DNA of 5,654 bases from Rhodocyclales bacterium. Lineage in GTDB: Bacteria; Pseudomonadota; Gammaproteobacteria; Burkholderiales; Rhodocyclaceae. Made by a program: the position numbers and the translations under genes. Where the stretch lies: the NCBI GenBank assembly GCA_021286885.1, contig JAJTBM010000217.1, positions 1-5,654 on the forward strand, given 5' to 3'. This document shows positions 1 through 5,654 of this stretch, in pieces (position 1 is the first letter of the stretch; every line of letters begins with the position of its first letter). The notes under the pieces were generated by a model. The model saw only the letters and a list, made by a program, of their open reading frames with translations. It did no database searches and was not told the origin of the DNA.

Positions 1-14
1 ACTTCGGGCGTATG

Positions 15-26
15 GATTAAATAATC
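15..26. promoter_or_regulatory. AT-rich inverted repeat (possible operator)
   Basis: GATTA and TAATC are separated by AA, giving a perfect 5+2+5 inverted repeat in the AT-rich leader. This leader (about 1-120) is far more AT-rich than the genes that follow, as expected for promoter DNA. No gene is recognised in it, and the first bases may belong to the upstream neighbour's control region. A short AT dyad can arise by chance, so the regulatory role is only a suggestion. Confidence 0.2.
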
Positions 27-93
27 TTCCATTATTCAACATAAAAAATATCAAAAATTTCTGGCCAAAAATCCTATAAAACCCATGTGTTTT

Positions 94-109
94 TGTATCA
101 TGTGGTACA
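94..109 (+). promoter_or_regulatory. Imperfect dyad with candidate -10 box upstream of the kfrA-like gene
   Basis: Six of the eight base pairs match in the palindrome TGTAtCAtgTGgTACA. It contains TATCAT at 96-101, five of six matches to the sigma70 -10 consensus, but no good -35 box stands 16-18 bp upstream. A second possible -10, TACGAT, lies at 111-116. The dyad starts 54 bp before the start codon. Plasmid KfrA proteins are known to bind and repress their own promoter, so autoregulation through this dyad is a reasonable inference. It is not shown by the sequence. Confidence 0.3.
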
Positions 110-147
110 GTACGATTTAACGCAACGTATCCTCAGGAGCCACCACC

Positions 148-1105
148 ATGGGCCGCGCCGGCATTTACAAATCCGAAGTCATTCGCGCCCGGGAGCGTCT
201 GCTCGCCCAGGGGCGCAACCCTTCCATTGATGCCATTCGGGTAGAGCTGGGCAACACCGGCTCACGCACCACGATCAGCCGCTATCTGCGCGAAATCCTT
301 GAAGAAGAAGCAGAAAACGGCCCTGTCCCCGAAAAACCCGACACCAGCGACGCCATCCTGCAGGCCAAGGAGCAACTGCTCGCCGAACTGGAAAGCAGCC
401 GCGCCGAAGCCTTACGCCTGGAAGGAGAATTACGTACCAGCCATACCACCCACACCCAGCAGGAAGCCCGGATTCAAGCCCTCGAAACCCAGGCCCAGCA
501 CGCAGCCCAAACCCTTAGGGAGCAAGAACAGCAGGCCGAAGCGCTGCACGAGCAACTGGCTGCCGGGCAGCGTCACATTCAGTCCCTCGAAGAAAAGCAC
601 GCGCACGCCCGCCAGGCCCTGGAGCACTTCCGCCAGGCCGCCCGGGAGCAAAGAGAACAAGAAGCCCGCCAGCACGAACAGCAGGTGCAGCCTGCGCGAG
701 CAGGCGGGGCTGCAGCAGGAGGAACAATTGCGCCTGCGCGAAGACAACACCCGCCTCCAGGCCGCCCGGGAAACCCAGGATGCGCAGCTCCAGACCCTGG
801 CCAAAAACCTGGCCCACAGCCAGGCCGAGGCCGCCCAACTGCCCGCCCTGCAACACGCCCAGGTCAGCCTGAGCCTTGAACGGGATCAAGCCCGGGCAGC
901 CCTCGCCAGCCTCCAGGCCGACCAGGCCCGCCAGCAGGAAGCCCACAGCACCCAGCTGGCCGAGCGGGATGCACGCCTCCAGGCCCTGGAACTCAGCCTG
1001 GCCGAAACCCGGGCCAGCCTCCAGGCCAAGGACGAACTGGTACGCACCCTCCAGAGCTGGGCCGAACGCATCCAGCCCGAGCGCCCGGGCAAATCCCAAA
1101 CCTGA
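148..1105 (+). pseudogene. KfrA-type DNA-binding coiled-coil protein, reading frame interrupted near 690
   Basis: ATG at 148 follows a good ribosome binding site, AGGAG at 135-139, 8 bp away. Residues 1-50 resemble the KfrA N-terminal DNA-binding domain (VIRARERLLAQGRNPSIDAI, then the LGNTGSRTTISRYL helix). A Pro-rich linker (about 56-68) leads into a Gln/Glu/Ala-rich coiled coil. From 148 the open frame runs to a stop at 877-879 (243 residues), but after about residue 181 it turns into Pro/Gly/Arg-rich sequence typical of off-frame GC-rich DNA. The coiled coil resumes one frame over (LREQAGLQQEEQLRLRED) and ends at the TGA at 1103-1105. Removing one C at 691/692 restores about 318 residues, close to plasmid KfrA proteins (about 300-340). 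The family binds DNA and polymerises through the coiled coil, and takes part in plasmid maintenance. The role of chromosomal versions is unclear. Mutation and sequencing error cannot be told apart here. The truncated form would keep the DNA-binding domain. Confidence 0.8.
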
Positions 1106-1212
1106 GCCCTACGCTCTATTGCCTATTTCTTATTGCCGGAGCCAGTCAGCCACTGCCACCAAAGCTGCTGGCGGGGGACACACAAACACGCACCGCCCCC
1201 TGAACTCCGCCC

Positions 1213-1232
1213 CGGGGTGTCACCACACCCCG
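1213..1232. terminator. Perfect 8-bp hairpin over the lysR stop codon, between convergent genes
   Basis: CGGGGTGT at 1213-1220 is the exact reverse complement of ACACCCCG at 1225-1232, with a CACC loop. It lies at the end of the LysR gene, whose stop codon (1220-1222) spans the stem-loop junction, and faces the end of the kfrA-like gene 108 bp away. Position between convergent genes favours a bidirectional terminator. Neither strand has the T-run of a classical intrinsic terminator, so it may instead protect a 3' end or do nothing. The rest of the 1106-1219 gap shows no gene. Confidence 0.35.
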
Positions 1233-2104
1233 TTCACCCCCTCCAGGGCTGCCGCCACGGGGCCGTCTTGCAGCCGGTCGGGGCGGCAGATGAGGCCCAG
1301 GGCGGCGGGGACATCCACCGCATCGGCCACCACCACCCCGTAGGCGTGGGCGGCATGCAGGGCGAGGCTGTCCCGGGCGAGGGACAAAGCAATGCCCGAG
1401 CGCACCAGATCCAGCATGGAGGGCTCCAGATCCACCTGGGCCACCACATTGAAGCGCACCCCTTCCCGCTGGGCGACCCGCCCCAGCAGCCGGTGATGCA
1501 CCGATTCTCCTGGCGTGCCGATCCAGGGCAGGCGGGCCAGTTCGCGCCAGCCCTGGCCCAACACCTGCTGGCCCCAGGCGGGGGGCGCCACCACCTTGTA
1601 GCTGAACTCGGTGAGGGGCTGCACATGAAAGCGCTCCCGCAGCTCCGCAAACCCTGGCGTTCCCAGCGCAAAGGCCACATCCAGGGTCCCGGCCTCCACC
1701 TCCCGGGCCATGGCTCCCGACATGCCGTGGCGCAATGAAAACGACAAGCCCGGATGGCGCTCCGCCAGCACGCGCAAAAACTGCCCCAGCCGCAAAAACT
1801 CGGGATCCACAATGGTGCCCAGCCGCAGGCTGCCACTCACACAACCCTTGAGCCGGGCCGCTGCCGAACGGAATTCCGCTGTTGCTTGCAGGATGCGCTC
1901 CGCCGCCGGCAGGAGCTGGCGCCCGGCCTGGGTGAGGCGCATCCCCCGGGGCAGGCGCTCGAACAGGGGCACATCCAGCCCCTCCTGCAGCTTTTTGAGC
2001 TGGAGGCTCAGGGCGGGCTGGGTGATGCACAGGCGCTCCGCCGCCCGGGTCAGGTTGCCCTCTTGGGCAATCATTACAAAAGCTCTGAGCAAAACCGGGT
2101 CCAT
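1220..2104 (-). CDS. hpdR: LysR-family transcriptional regulator, likely activator of the divergent mmsA-hpdH genes
   Basis: The 294-residue product has the LysR layout and length. A winged helix-turn-helix occupies about residues 4-62 (LLRAFVMIAQEGNLTRAAER, then the recognition helix TQPALSLQLKKLQ and wing LFERLPRGMRLTQAG). A linker helix follows, then a periplasmic-binding-protein-like effector domain from about residue 88 to the end. An in-frame ATG at 2152 would add 16 residues ([16 protein letters not shown]). The ATG at 2104 is preferred because MDPVLLRAF aligns with the usual LysR N-terminus; neither start has a strong ribosome binding site. The gene is transcribed away from mmsA across a 111-bp gap, the classic layout in which a LysR protein controls its divergent neighbour. 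In Pseudomonas and Cupriavidus, LysR proteins induce mmsA/hpdH in response to 3-hydroxypropionate. The family call is secure; effector and symbol are inferred from context. Confidence 0.93.
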   Translation of the reverse strand: MDPVLLRAFVMIAQEGNLTRAAERLCITQPALSLQLKKLQEGLDVPLFERLPRGMRLTQAGRQLLPAAERILQATAEFRSAAARLKGCVSGSLRLGTIVDPEFLRLGQFLRVLAERHPGLSFSLRHGMSGAMAREVEAGTLDVAFALGTPGFAELRERFHVQPLTEFSYKVVAPPAWGQQVLGQGWRELARLPWIGTPGESVHHRLLGRVAQREGVRFNVVAQVDLEPSMLDLVRSGIALSLARDSLALHAAHAYGVVVADAVDVPAALGLICRPDRLQDGPVAAALEGVNGVW

Positions 2105-2215
2105 GGCAAAAATCCATAACAAAACAAAATACCGACACCAAGCATAACTCATTGGACGCGACGCCCCGGCCTCGGCTTAAATCCCTCCCACAACAAGACC
2201 GTGAGGAGAACAGCC
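2105..2215. promoter_or_regulatory. Shared divergent control region of lysR and mmsA
   Basis: This gap must carry both promoters. For mmsA, TTGGAC at 2152-2157 is a plausible -35 box, but the best -10 candidates, CTTAAA (2176-2181) or TTAAAT (2177-2182), lie 18 or 19 bp away. That suboptimal spacing suits an activator-dependent promoter. CCAA at 2138-2141 and TTGG at 2152-2155 form a short inverted repeat overlapping the -35 box. CATAAC occurs as a direct repeat at 2115-2120 and 2143-2148. LysR proteins normally bind dyads in such regions, but no clear T-N11-A palindrome stands out, so the exact operator is not assigned. The half nearest lysR is AT-rich and the half nearest mmsA GC-rich. Confidence 0.5.
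2204..2209 (+). promoter_or_regulatory. Ribosome binding site that fixes the mmsA start
   Basis: AGGAGA lies 6 bp before ATG 2216. The frame is also open from GTG 2201, but this strong Shine-Dalgarno sequence would then lie inside the coding region and the GTG has none of its own. ATG 2216 is therefore the start. Confidence 0.8.
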
Positions 2216-3727
2216 ATGACACTCCGTTTCACCCAGGCCCCCGCCCACGTGGGCCACTGGATAGACCACCAACACCTGCCCGGCAGCGGCGCCAGCCCGG
2301 TGTTTGATCCGGCCCAGGGCTGCGTGGCCCGCACCGCCGCGAGCGCCACCCAGGCCGATGTGGAGGCCGCCGTGGCATCTGCCGCTGCCGCCCAGCCCGC
2401 CTGGGGCGAACTGCCGCCCCTGCGCCGGGCGCGGGTGCTGTTCCGCCTCAAGGATCTGGTGGAGCGCTACGGGGACGATCTGGCCCGGCTCATCACCCGG
2501 GAGCACGGCAAGACCTTCCCCGACGCCCAGGGCGAGGTGCAGCGCGGGCTGGAGGTGATCGAGTTTGCCTGCGGCATTCCCCATCTGCTCAAGGGCCAGT
2601 ATTCCGACCAGGTGGGCGGCGGCATCGCCAACTGGAGCCAGCGCATGCCTTTGGGGGTGACGGCGGGGATCACGCCCTTCAACTTTCCGTTCATGGTGCC
2701 CATGTGGATGGCGCCGGTGGCCCTTGCCTGTGGCAACAGCTTCATCCTCAAGCCCTCCGAGCGCGACCCGTCCCCCTCGCTGCTGGTGGCCGAGCTGCTC
2801 CAGGAGGCCGGCCTGCCCGCCGGGGTGTTCAACGTGCTCCAGGGGGGCAAGACGGCGGTGGATGCGCTCCTCGCCCATCCCCAGGTGCAGGCGGTAAGCT
2901 TTGTGGGCTCTACGCCCATTGCCCGCTACATCCACGAAACCGCCGCCCGCCACGGCAAGCGCAGCCAGGCCCTGGGCGGCGCCAAGAATCATATGGTGGT
3001 GATGCCCGATGCGGATCTGGACCAGGCCGCCGACGGCCTCATCGGCGCCGCCTACGGCTCGGCCGGGGAACGCTGCATGGCGATTTCGGTGGCGGTGGCG
3101 GTGGGTAGCTGCGCCAATGCCCTGGTCGCCAAGGTGCTGGAACGGGCCCGCCGGCTGCGGGTGGATGACGGCGAAGCCCCCGGGGCCGACATGGGCCCGG
3201 TCGTAACCCGGGAAGCCCAGCAGCGGATTGAAGGCTACATCGCCAGCGGCCTGGAAGAAGGCGCCCAGCTCCTGCTGGACGGGCGCGGGCTGAGGGTGCC
3301 GGGCCGGGAAGGCGGCTTCTTTGTGGGCGCCACCCTGTTCGACCACGTGCGCCCCGGCATGAAAATCTACGAAGAAGAAATCTTCGGCCCGGTGCTGTGC
3401 GTGCTGCGGGTAGACACCTTTGCCGAGGCGGTCGCCCTCATCAACGCCCACACCTTCGGCAACGGGGTGGCCTGCTACACCCGGGACGGGCGCACCGCCC
3501 AAGCCTTTGCCCAGCAGATCCAGGTAGGCATGGTGGGCATCAACGTGCCGATTCCGGTGCCCATGGCCTGGCATTCCTTCGGGGGCTGGAAGCAAAGCCT
3601 GTTCGGCGACCACCACGCCTACGGCGAAGAAGGCATCCGCTTTTACACCCGTTACAAGAGCGTGATGCAACGCTGGCCCGACAGCGGCTCCAAGGGGCCC
3701 GAGTTCGTGATGCCGGTGAACCAGTAG
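2216..3727 (+). CDS. mmsA: CoA-acylating (methyl)malonate-semialdehyde dehydrogenase
   Basis: This 503-residue aldehyde dehydrogenase, normal length for MmsA/IolA/ALDH6, converts malonate or methylmalonate semialdehyde to acetyl- or propionyl-CoA plus CO2 using NAD+ and CoA in the cytoplasm. Visible motifs in order: ITPFNFPF with the oxyanion Asn156, the NAD-binding KPSE with Lys179, FVGST at 229-233, the MmsA-type LGGAKNH at 253-259, the nucleophile Cys287 in GSAGERCMA, and EEIFGPV with Glu388. The Glu used as general base by most aldehyde dehydrogenases is absent from the LGGAKNH segment, as is normal for this CoA-dependent family. The EHGKT...GEVQRGLE segment near residue 100 is also typical. 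The gene is divergent from a LysR regulator and 136 bp upstream of a GMC dehydrogenase. No valine-pathway partner (mmsB, acyl-CoA dehydrogenase) or inositol gene is in view, which points to malonate semialdehyde from 3-hydroxypropionate or beta-alanine. The enzyme class is secure; the in vivo substrate is inferred. Confidence 0.95.
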   Translation: MTLRFTQAPAHVGHWIDHQHLPGSGASPVFDPAQGCVARTAASATQADVEAAVASAAAAQPAWGELPPLRRARVLFRLKDLVERYGDDLARLITREHGKTFPDAQGEVQRGLEVIEFACGIPHLLKGQYSDQVGGGIANWSQRMPLGVTAGITPFNFPFMVPMWMAPVALACGNSFILKPSERDPSPSLLVAELLQEAGLPAGVFNVLQGGKTAVDALLAHPQVQAVSFVGSTPIARYIHETAARHGKRSQALGGAKNHMVVMPDADLDQAADGLIGAAYGSAGERCMAISVAVAVGSCANALVAKVLERARRLRVDDGEAPGADMGPVVTREAQQRIEGYIASGLEEGAQLLLDGRGLRVPGREGGFFVGATLFDHVRPGMKIYEEEIFGPVLCVLRVDTFAEAVALINAHTFGNGVACYTRDGRTAQAFAQQIQVGMVGINVPIPVPMAWHSFGGWKQSLFGDHHAYGEEGIRFYTRYKSVMQRWPDSGSKGPEFVMPVNQ

Positions 3728-3728
3728 C

Positions 3729-3761
3729 CGGGCACTCATCGGGCACCCACCGAGCACTTCT
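3729..3761 (+). repeat. Three degenerate 11-bp tandem repeats after the mmsA stop
   Basis: CGGGCACTCAT, CGGGCACCCAC and CGAGCACTTCT stand end to end, starting one base after the TAG stop codon. The shared core is CGRGCAC. The third copy is diverged. They are non-coding and no function is evident. Confidence 0.45.
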
Positions 3762-3841
3762 CGCCCGCCCAGCCTTCTGTTTTTCTGCCCCTTTTGTCTG
3801 CCCCTGTGCGCCCCGCCCCCACACGTTGGGGGCCGGCCCCC
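3761..3841 (+). promoter_or_regulatory. C-rich, G-poor leader plus alternative GC hairpins before hpdH
   Basis: In the 60 bases 3761-3820 I count 30 C, 18 T, 11 G and 1 A. Such a C-rich, G-poor, untranslated transcript is the kind of sequence Rho factor loads on. It runs straight into GC structure: GCCCCC (3815-3820) can pair with GGGGGC (3828-3833) around a 7-base loop, while GGGGGCCGGCCCCC (3828-3841) is itself a perfect 14-bp palindrome. The two pairings share bases and exclude each other. The structure ends 11 bases before the hpdH ribosome binding site, so it could tune how much of the mmsA transcript reaches hpdH or how well hpdH is translated. There is no T-run, so a classical intrinsic terminator is unlikely. 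The role is inferred. Confidence 0.3.
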
Positions 3842-3863
3842 GCACGCCCACCGGAGCACCGCC

Positions 3864-5519
3864 ATGCAGGATCAGCAAGAAAACCCGTCAAACAAAAACG
3901 ACAAAGATTTTGGTGCAGATTTTGGCGAATACGATTACATCGTGGTCGGCGGCGGCGCCGCAGGCTGCGTGCTGGCCAACCGCCTGTCTGCCAACCCGGC
4001 CCACAGCGTGCTGCTGCTGGAGGCGGGCAACGACGAACGCTGGATCTGGACCCGCATTCCCGTCGGCTACCTTTACTGCATCAACAACCCACGCACCGAC
4101 TGGTGCTATAAAACCGAGCCGGAACCCGGCCTGAATGGCCGTTCCATCATCTACGCCCGGGGCAAGGGCCTGGGGGGCAGCACCCTCATCAATGCCATGC
4201 TCTACATGCGCGGCCAGGCCCGGGATTACGACGAATGGGCCCAGATCACCGGGGATTCCGGCTGGGCCTGGAACGCAGTGTTGCCCCTGTTTAAGGGCGT
4301 GGAAGATCACTGGAACGGCCCCTCGGATGCCCACGGGCAGGGGGGCGAATGGCGCGTCGAGCAACAGCGCCTGCGCTGGGACATTCTGGATCGCTTTGCC
4401 GAAGCCGCCACCCAGGCGGGCATTCCGGCCACGCCGGATTTCAATCGGGGCAACAACCTGGGCGTCAGCCCCTTCGAGGTCAACCAGCACCGGGGCACCC
4501 GCTGGAGCAGCGTACGCGGGTTTCTCGACCCGGTGCGCCAGCGCCCCAACCTGCGCATCATCACCGGCGCCCTCTCAGACCAGCTGCTGATCCGGGCGGG
4601 GCAGATTCACGGCATCCGCTTCATGCTGAACGGCCAGCCCTGCCGCGCCCGCAGCCGGATCGAAACCGTGCTTGCCGCTGGCAGCCTGGGCTCTCCGGCG
4701 ATTTTGCAACGCTCGGGCATCGGCCACCCGGACGAGCTGCGCGCCCTGGGCATCCCGGTGGTGCACGCCCTGCCCGGCGTGGGCCACAACCTGCAAGACC
4801 ACCTGCAACTGCGCAGCGTGTACAAAGTGCAGGGCATCAAAACCCTCAACCAGCAGGTGCACAGCCTGTGGGGCAAGGCCCTGATGGGGCTGCAATACGC
4901 CTTGCTGCGGCGCGGCCCCCTCACCATGGCCCCGAGCCAGTTGGGGCTGTTTGCCCACTCATCGCCCGAAGTCCCAACGCCTGATCTGGAATACCACGTC
5001 CAGCCCCTGTCCCTGGACAAATTTGGCGACCCGCTGCACCGCTTTCCGGCCTTCACCGCCAGCGTGTGCGACCTGCGCCCGGCCTCCCGGGGGCAGGTAC
5101 GCATCCGCGACCGCAACCCGGCCAGCCCGCCCCTCATCGCGCCCCACTACCTGAGCCACCCCGCCGACCGGCTCAAGGCCGCCCGGGCCCTGCGCCTCAC
5201 CCGCCAGATCGTGGCCCAATCCGCCCTGGCCCCGTTCCAGCCCGTGGAGCACCTGCCCGGCCCGGAATTCAGCACCGACGAGCAACTGGCCCACGCCGCC
5301 GGCAACGTGGGCACCACCATCTTTCACCCGGTGGGCACCTGCCGGATGGGGCGCACCGACGATCCACAGGCCGTCACCACCCCCGACCTGCGCCTACGCG
5401 GCATGGGCGGGCTGCGCATCGTGGATGCCTCGGTGATGCCCACCATCACCTCCGGCAACACCAGCTCCCCCACCATCATGATCGCCGAACGGGGCGCCCG
5501 GCTGATCCTGGGGCGCTGA
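3864..5519 (+). CDS. hpdH: FAD-dependent GMC-family alcohol dehydrogenase, probable 3-hydroxypropionate dehydrogenase
   Basis: This 551-residue GMC oxidoreductase is close in length to choline dehydrogenase (BetA) and AlkJ. After a hydrophilic Asn/Lys/Asp-rich extension of about 22 residues comes the FAD-binding motif VVGGGAAG (27-34). GMC signature 1 is GKGLGGSTLIN (100-110) and signature 2 is GSLGSPAILQRSGIG (273-287). The catalytic pair is His488 (FHPVGTCRMG) and Asn532 (SGNTSSPT), 44 residues apart as in choline oxidase. The His that covalently holds FAD in choline oxidase is replaced by Ile109, so FAD is probably bound non-covalently. No signal peptide is seen. ATG 3864 has GGAG at 3853-3856, 7 bp upstream. 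Lying downstream of mmsA and a divergent LysR gene, it matches HpdH, which oxidises 3-hydroxypropionate to malonate semialdehyde, the MmsA substrate. No betB or betI is present, which argues against choline. Another alcohol substrate remains possible, and the electron acceptor cannot be read from sequence. Confidence 0.92.
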   Translation: MQDQQENPSNKNDKDFGADFGEYDYIVVGGGAAGCVLANRLSANPAHSVLLLEAGNDERWIWTRIPVGYLYCINNPRTDWCYKTEPEPGLNGRSIIYARGKGLGGSTLINAMLYMRGQARDYDEWAQITGDSGWAWNAVLPLFKGVEDHWNGPSDAHGQGGEWRVEQQRLRWDILDRFAEAATQAGIPATPDFNRGNNLGVSPFEVNQHRGTRWSSVRGFLDPVRQRPNLRIITGALSDQLLIRAGQIHGIRFMLNGQPCRARSRIETVLAAGSLGSPAILQRSGIGHPDELRALGIPVVHALPGVGHNLQDHLQLRSVYKVQGIKTLNQQVHSLWGKALMGLQYALLRRGPLTMAPSQLGLFAHSSPEVPTPDLEYHVQPLSLDKFGDPLHRFPAFTASVCDLRPASRGQVRIRDRNPASPPLIAPHYLSHPADRLKAARALRLTRQIVAQSALAPFQPVEHLPGPEFSTDEQLAHAAGNVGTTIFHPVGTCRMGRTDDPQAVTTPDLRLRGMGGLRIVDASVMPTITSGNTSSPTIMIAERGARLILGR

Positions 5520-5557
5520 TTGGGGCGCTGATTGGGGTGCGGATTGGAGCGCTGACT
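5510..5557 (+). repeat. Four copies of a 12-bp tandem repeat spanning the hpdH stop
   Basis: GGGGCGCTGATT occurs twice exactly (5510-5521 and 5522-5533), followed by GGGGTGCGGATT (5534-5545) and GGAGCGCTGACT (5546-5557). The hpdH stop codon TGA at 5517-5519 lies inside the first copy, so the repeat covers the last codons and the start of the untranslated region. Because 12 is divisible by 3, each copy with TGA in this frame carries another in-frame stop. Replication slippage is the likely origin; the function is unknown. Confidence 0.8.
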
Positions 5558-5571
5558 CCAGCCAGGCCTGA

Positions 5572-5600
5572 TTGACCGATTAAAAATGAATCCCTATGAT
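5572..5600 (+). promoter_or_regulatory. Near-consensus sigma70-type promoter reading out of the window
   Basis: TTGACC (-35, five of six matches) at 5572-5577 and TATGAT (-10, five of six matches) at 5595-5600 are separated by exactly 17 bp, in an AT-rich patch after the GC-rich hpdH gene. Transcription would start near 5607 and run rightwards. It therefore serves a gene beyond the window and suggests that the mmsA-hpdH transcription unit ends here. The interval 5558-5654 contains no gene that I recognise. Confidence 0.6.
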
Positions 5601-5609
5601 TTTTCGAGA

Positions 5610-5624
5610 TGATCCACATGGTCA
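5610..5624. promoter_or_regulatory. Short dyad at the expected start of the rightward transcript
   Basis: TGATC (5610-5614) and GGTCA (5620-5624) flank five bases and pair with one G-T wobble. The dyad lies just after the predicted transcription start of the 5572-5600 promoter, where a repressor could act. It shares the 7-mer CCACATG/CATGTGG with the dyad at 94-109. The match is short and could be chance. Confidence 0.2.
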
Positions 5625-5654
5625 CCCCATATCCCACACTCCCTCCCATTTCAC

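Noticed and set aside
685..695. Programmed +1 frameshifting in the kfrA-like gene
   Set aside because: There is no slow or stop codon, upstream Shine-Dalgarno-like stimulator or slippery run at the shift point. Mutation or sequence error is simpler.
515..1099. Minus-strand open frame of 194 codons opposite the kfrA-like gene
   Set aside because: Low-complexity Gly/Leu/Ala composition mirrors the repetitive coiled-coil codons on the plus strand; there is no domain and no ribosome binding site of note.
1133..1738. Plus-strand open frame of 201 codons opposite lysR
   Set aside because: It is a His/Gly/Pro-rich shadow of the LysR gene, which has clear helix-turn-helix and effector-domain sequence.
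2177..3865. A 562-codon open frame on the minus strand across the whole mmsA gene
   Set aside because: It is an antisense shadow of a confident aldehyde dehydrogenase. Its product is rich in His, Gly and Arg with no recognisable domain, as expected from high GC third positions.
3888..4490. Minus-strand open frame of 200 codons inside the GMC gene
   Set aside because: It overlaps the FAD-binding and signature regions of a well-supported plus-strand enzyme and has no recognisable features of its own.
3864..5519. Choline dehydrogenase (betA) as the specific name
   Set aside because: The GMC fold fits, but there is no betaine aldehyde dehydrogenase, BetI or choline transporter nearby, and the partner is MmsA.
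5582..5605. AAAAAT/ATTTTT inverted repeat as an intrinsic terminator for hpdH
   Set aside because: The stem would be only A-T pairs around a long loop, and it overlaps a much better promoter match.
1..5654. CRISPR array, insertion sequence, tRNA or rRNA
   Set aside because: I saw no spaced direct repeats, transposase or terminal inverted repeats, cloverleaf or ribosomal RNA sequence in the window.

Overview
The window looks like chromosomal DNA from a GC-rich proteobacterium, most likely a betaproteobacterium. That placement is an inference from the high GC content of the genes and from this gene combination; no ribosomal or other marker gene is present. Strong G/C third-position preference produces many long spurious ORFs on the opposite strand and in other frames. 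Only four real genes are supported.

Region 1 (1-1105): an AT-rich leader with candidate operator dyads is followed by a KfrA-type DNA-binding protein, an N-terminal helix-turn-helix followed by a long alpha-helical coiled coil. Its reading frame is broken near position 690. The coiled coil continues one frame over to 1105. A single extra C at 691/692 explains this, either as a real mutation or as a sequence error.

Region 2 (1220-5519): a divergent catabolic locus. A LysR-type regulator on the minus strand (1220-2104) faces, across a 111-bp shared promoter region, two plus-strand genes. These are a CoA-acylating (methyl)malonate-semialdehyde dehydrogenase, MmsA (2216-3727), and an FAD-dependent GMC-family alcohol dehydrogenase (3864-5519). 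The arrangement matches the known 3-hydroxypropionate catabolic loci of Pseudomonas and Cupriavidus (hpdR / mmsA / hpdH). In that pathway the GMC enzyme oxidises 3-hydroxypropionate to malonate semialdehyde, MmsA converts this to acetyl-CoA and CO2 with NAD+ and CoA, and the LysR protein induces the operon when substrate is present. MmsA family membership is secure. The substrate of the GMC enzyme and the effector of the regulator are inferred from gene order.

Region 3 (5520-5654): a 12-bp tandem repeat begins at the GMC stop codon. After it comes a near-consensus sigma70-type promoter (TTGACC, 17-bp spacer, TATGAT) pointing out of the window, with a small dyad at the expected transcription start. 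The gene it serves lies beyond the window.

The gaps between genes also carry structure. A perfect 8-bp hairpin sits over the lysR stop codon. The mmsA-hpdH spacer holds short 11-bp repeats, a C-rich G-poor tract and two mutually exclusive GC hairpins. I see no new multi-gene system here. The most useful points are the broken kfrA frame, the likely 3-hydroxypropionate locus and the structured mmsA-hpdH spacer.
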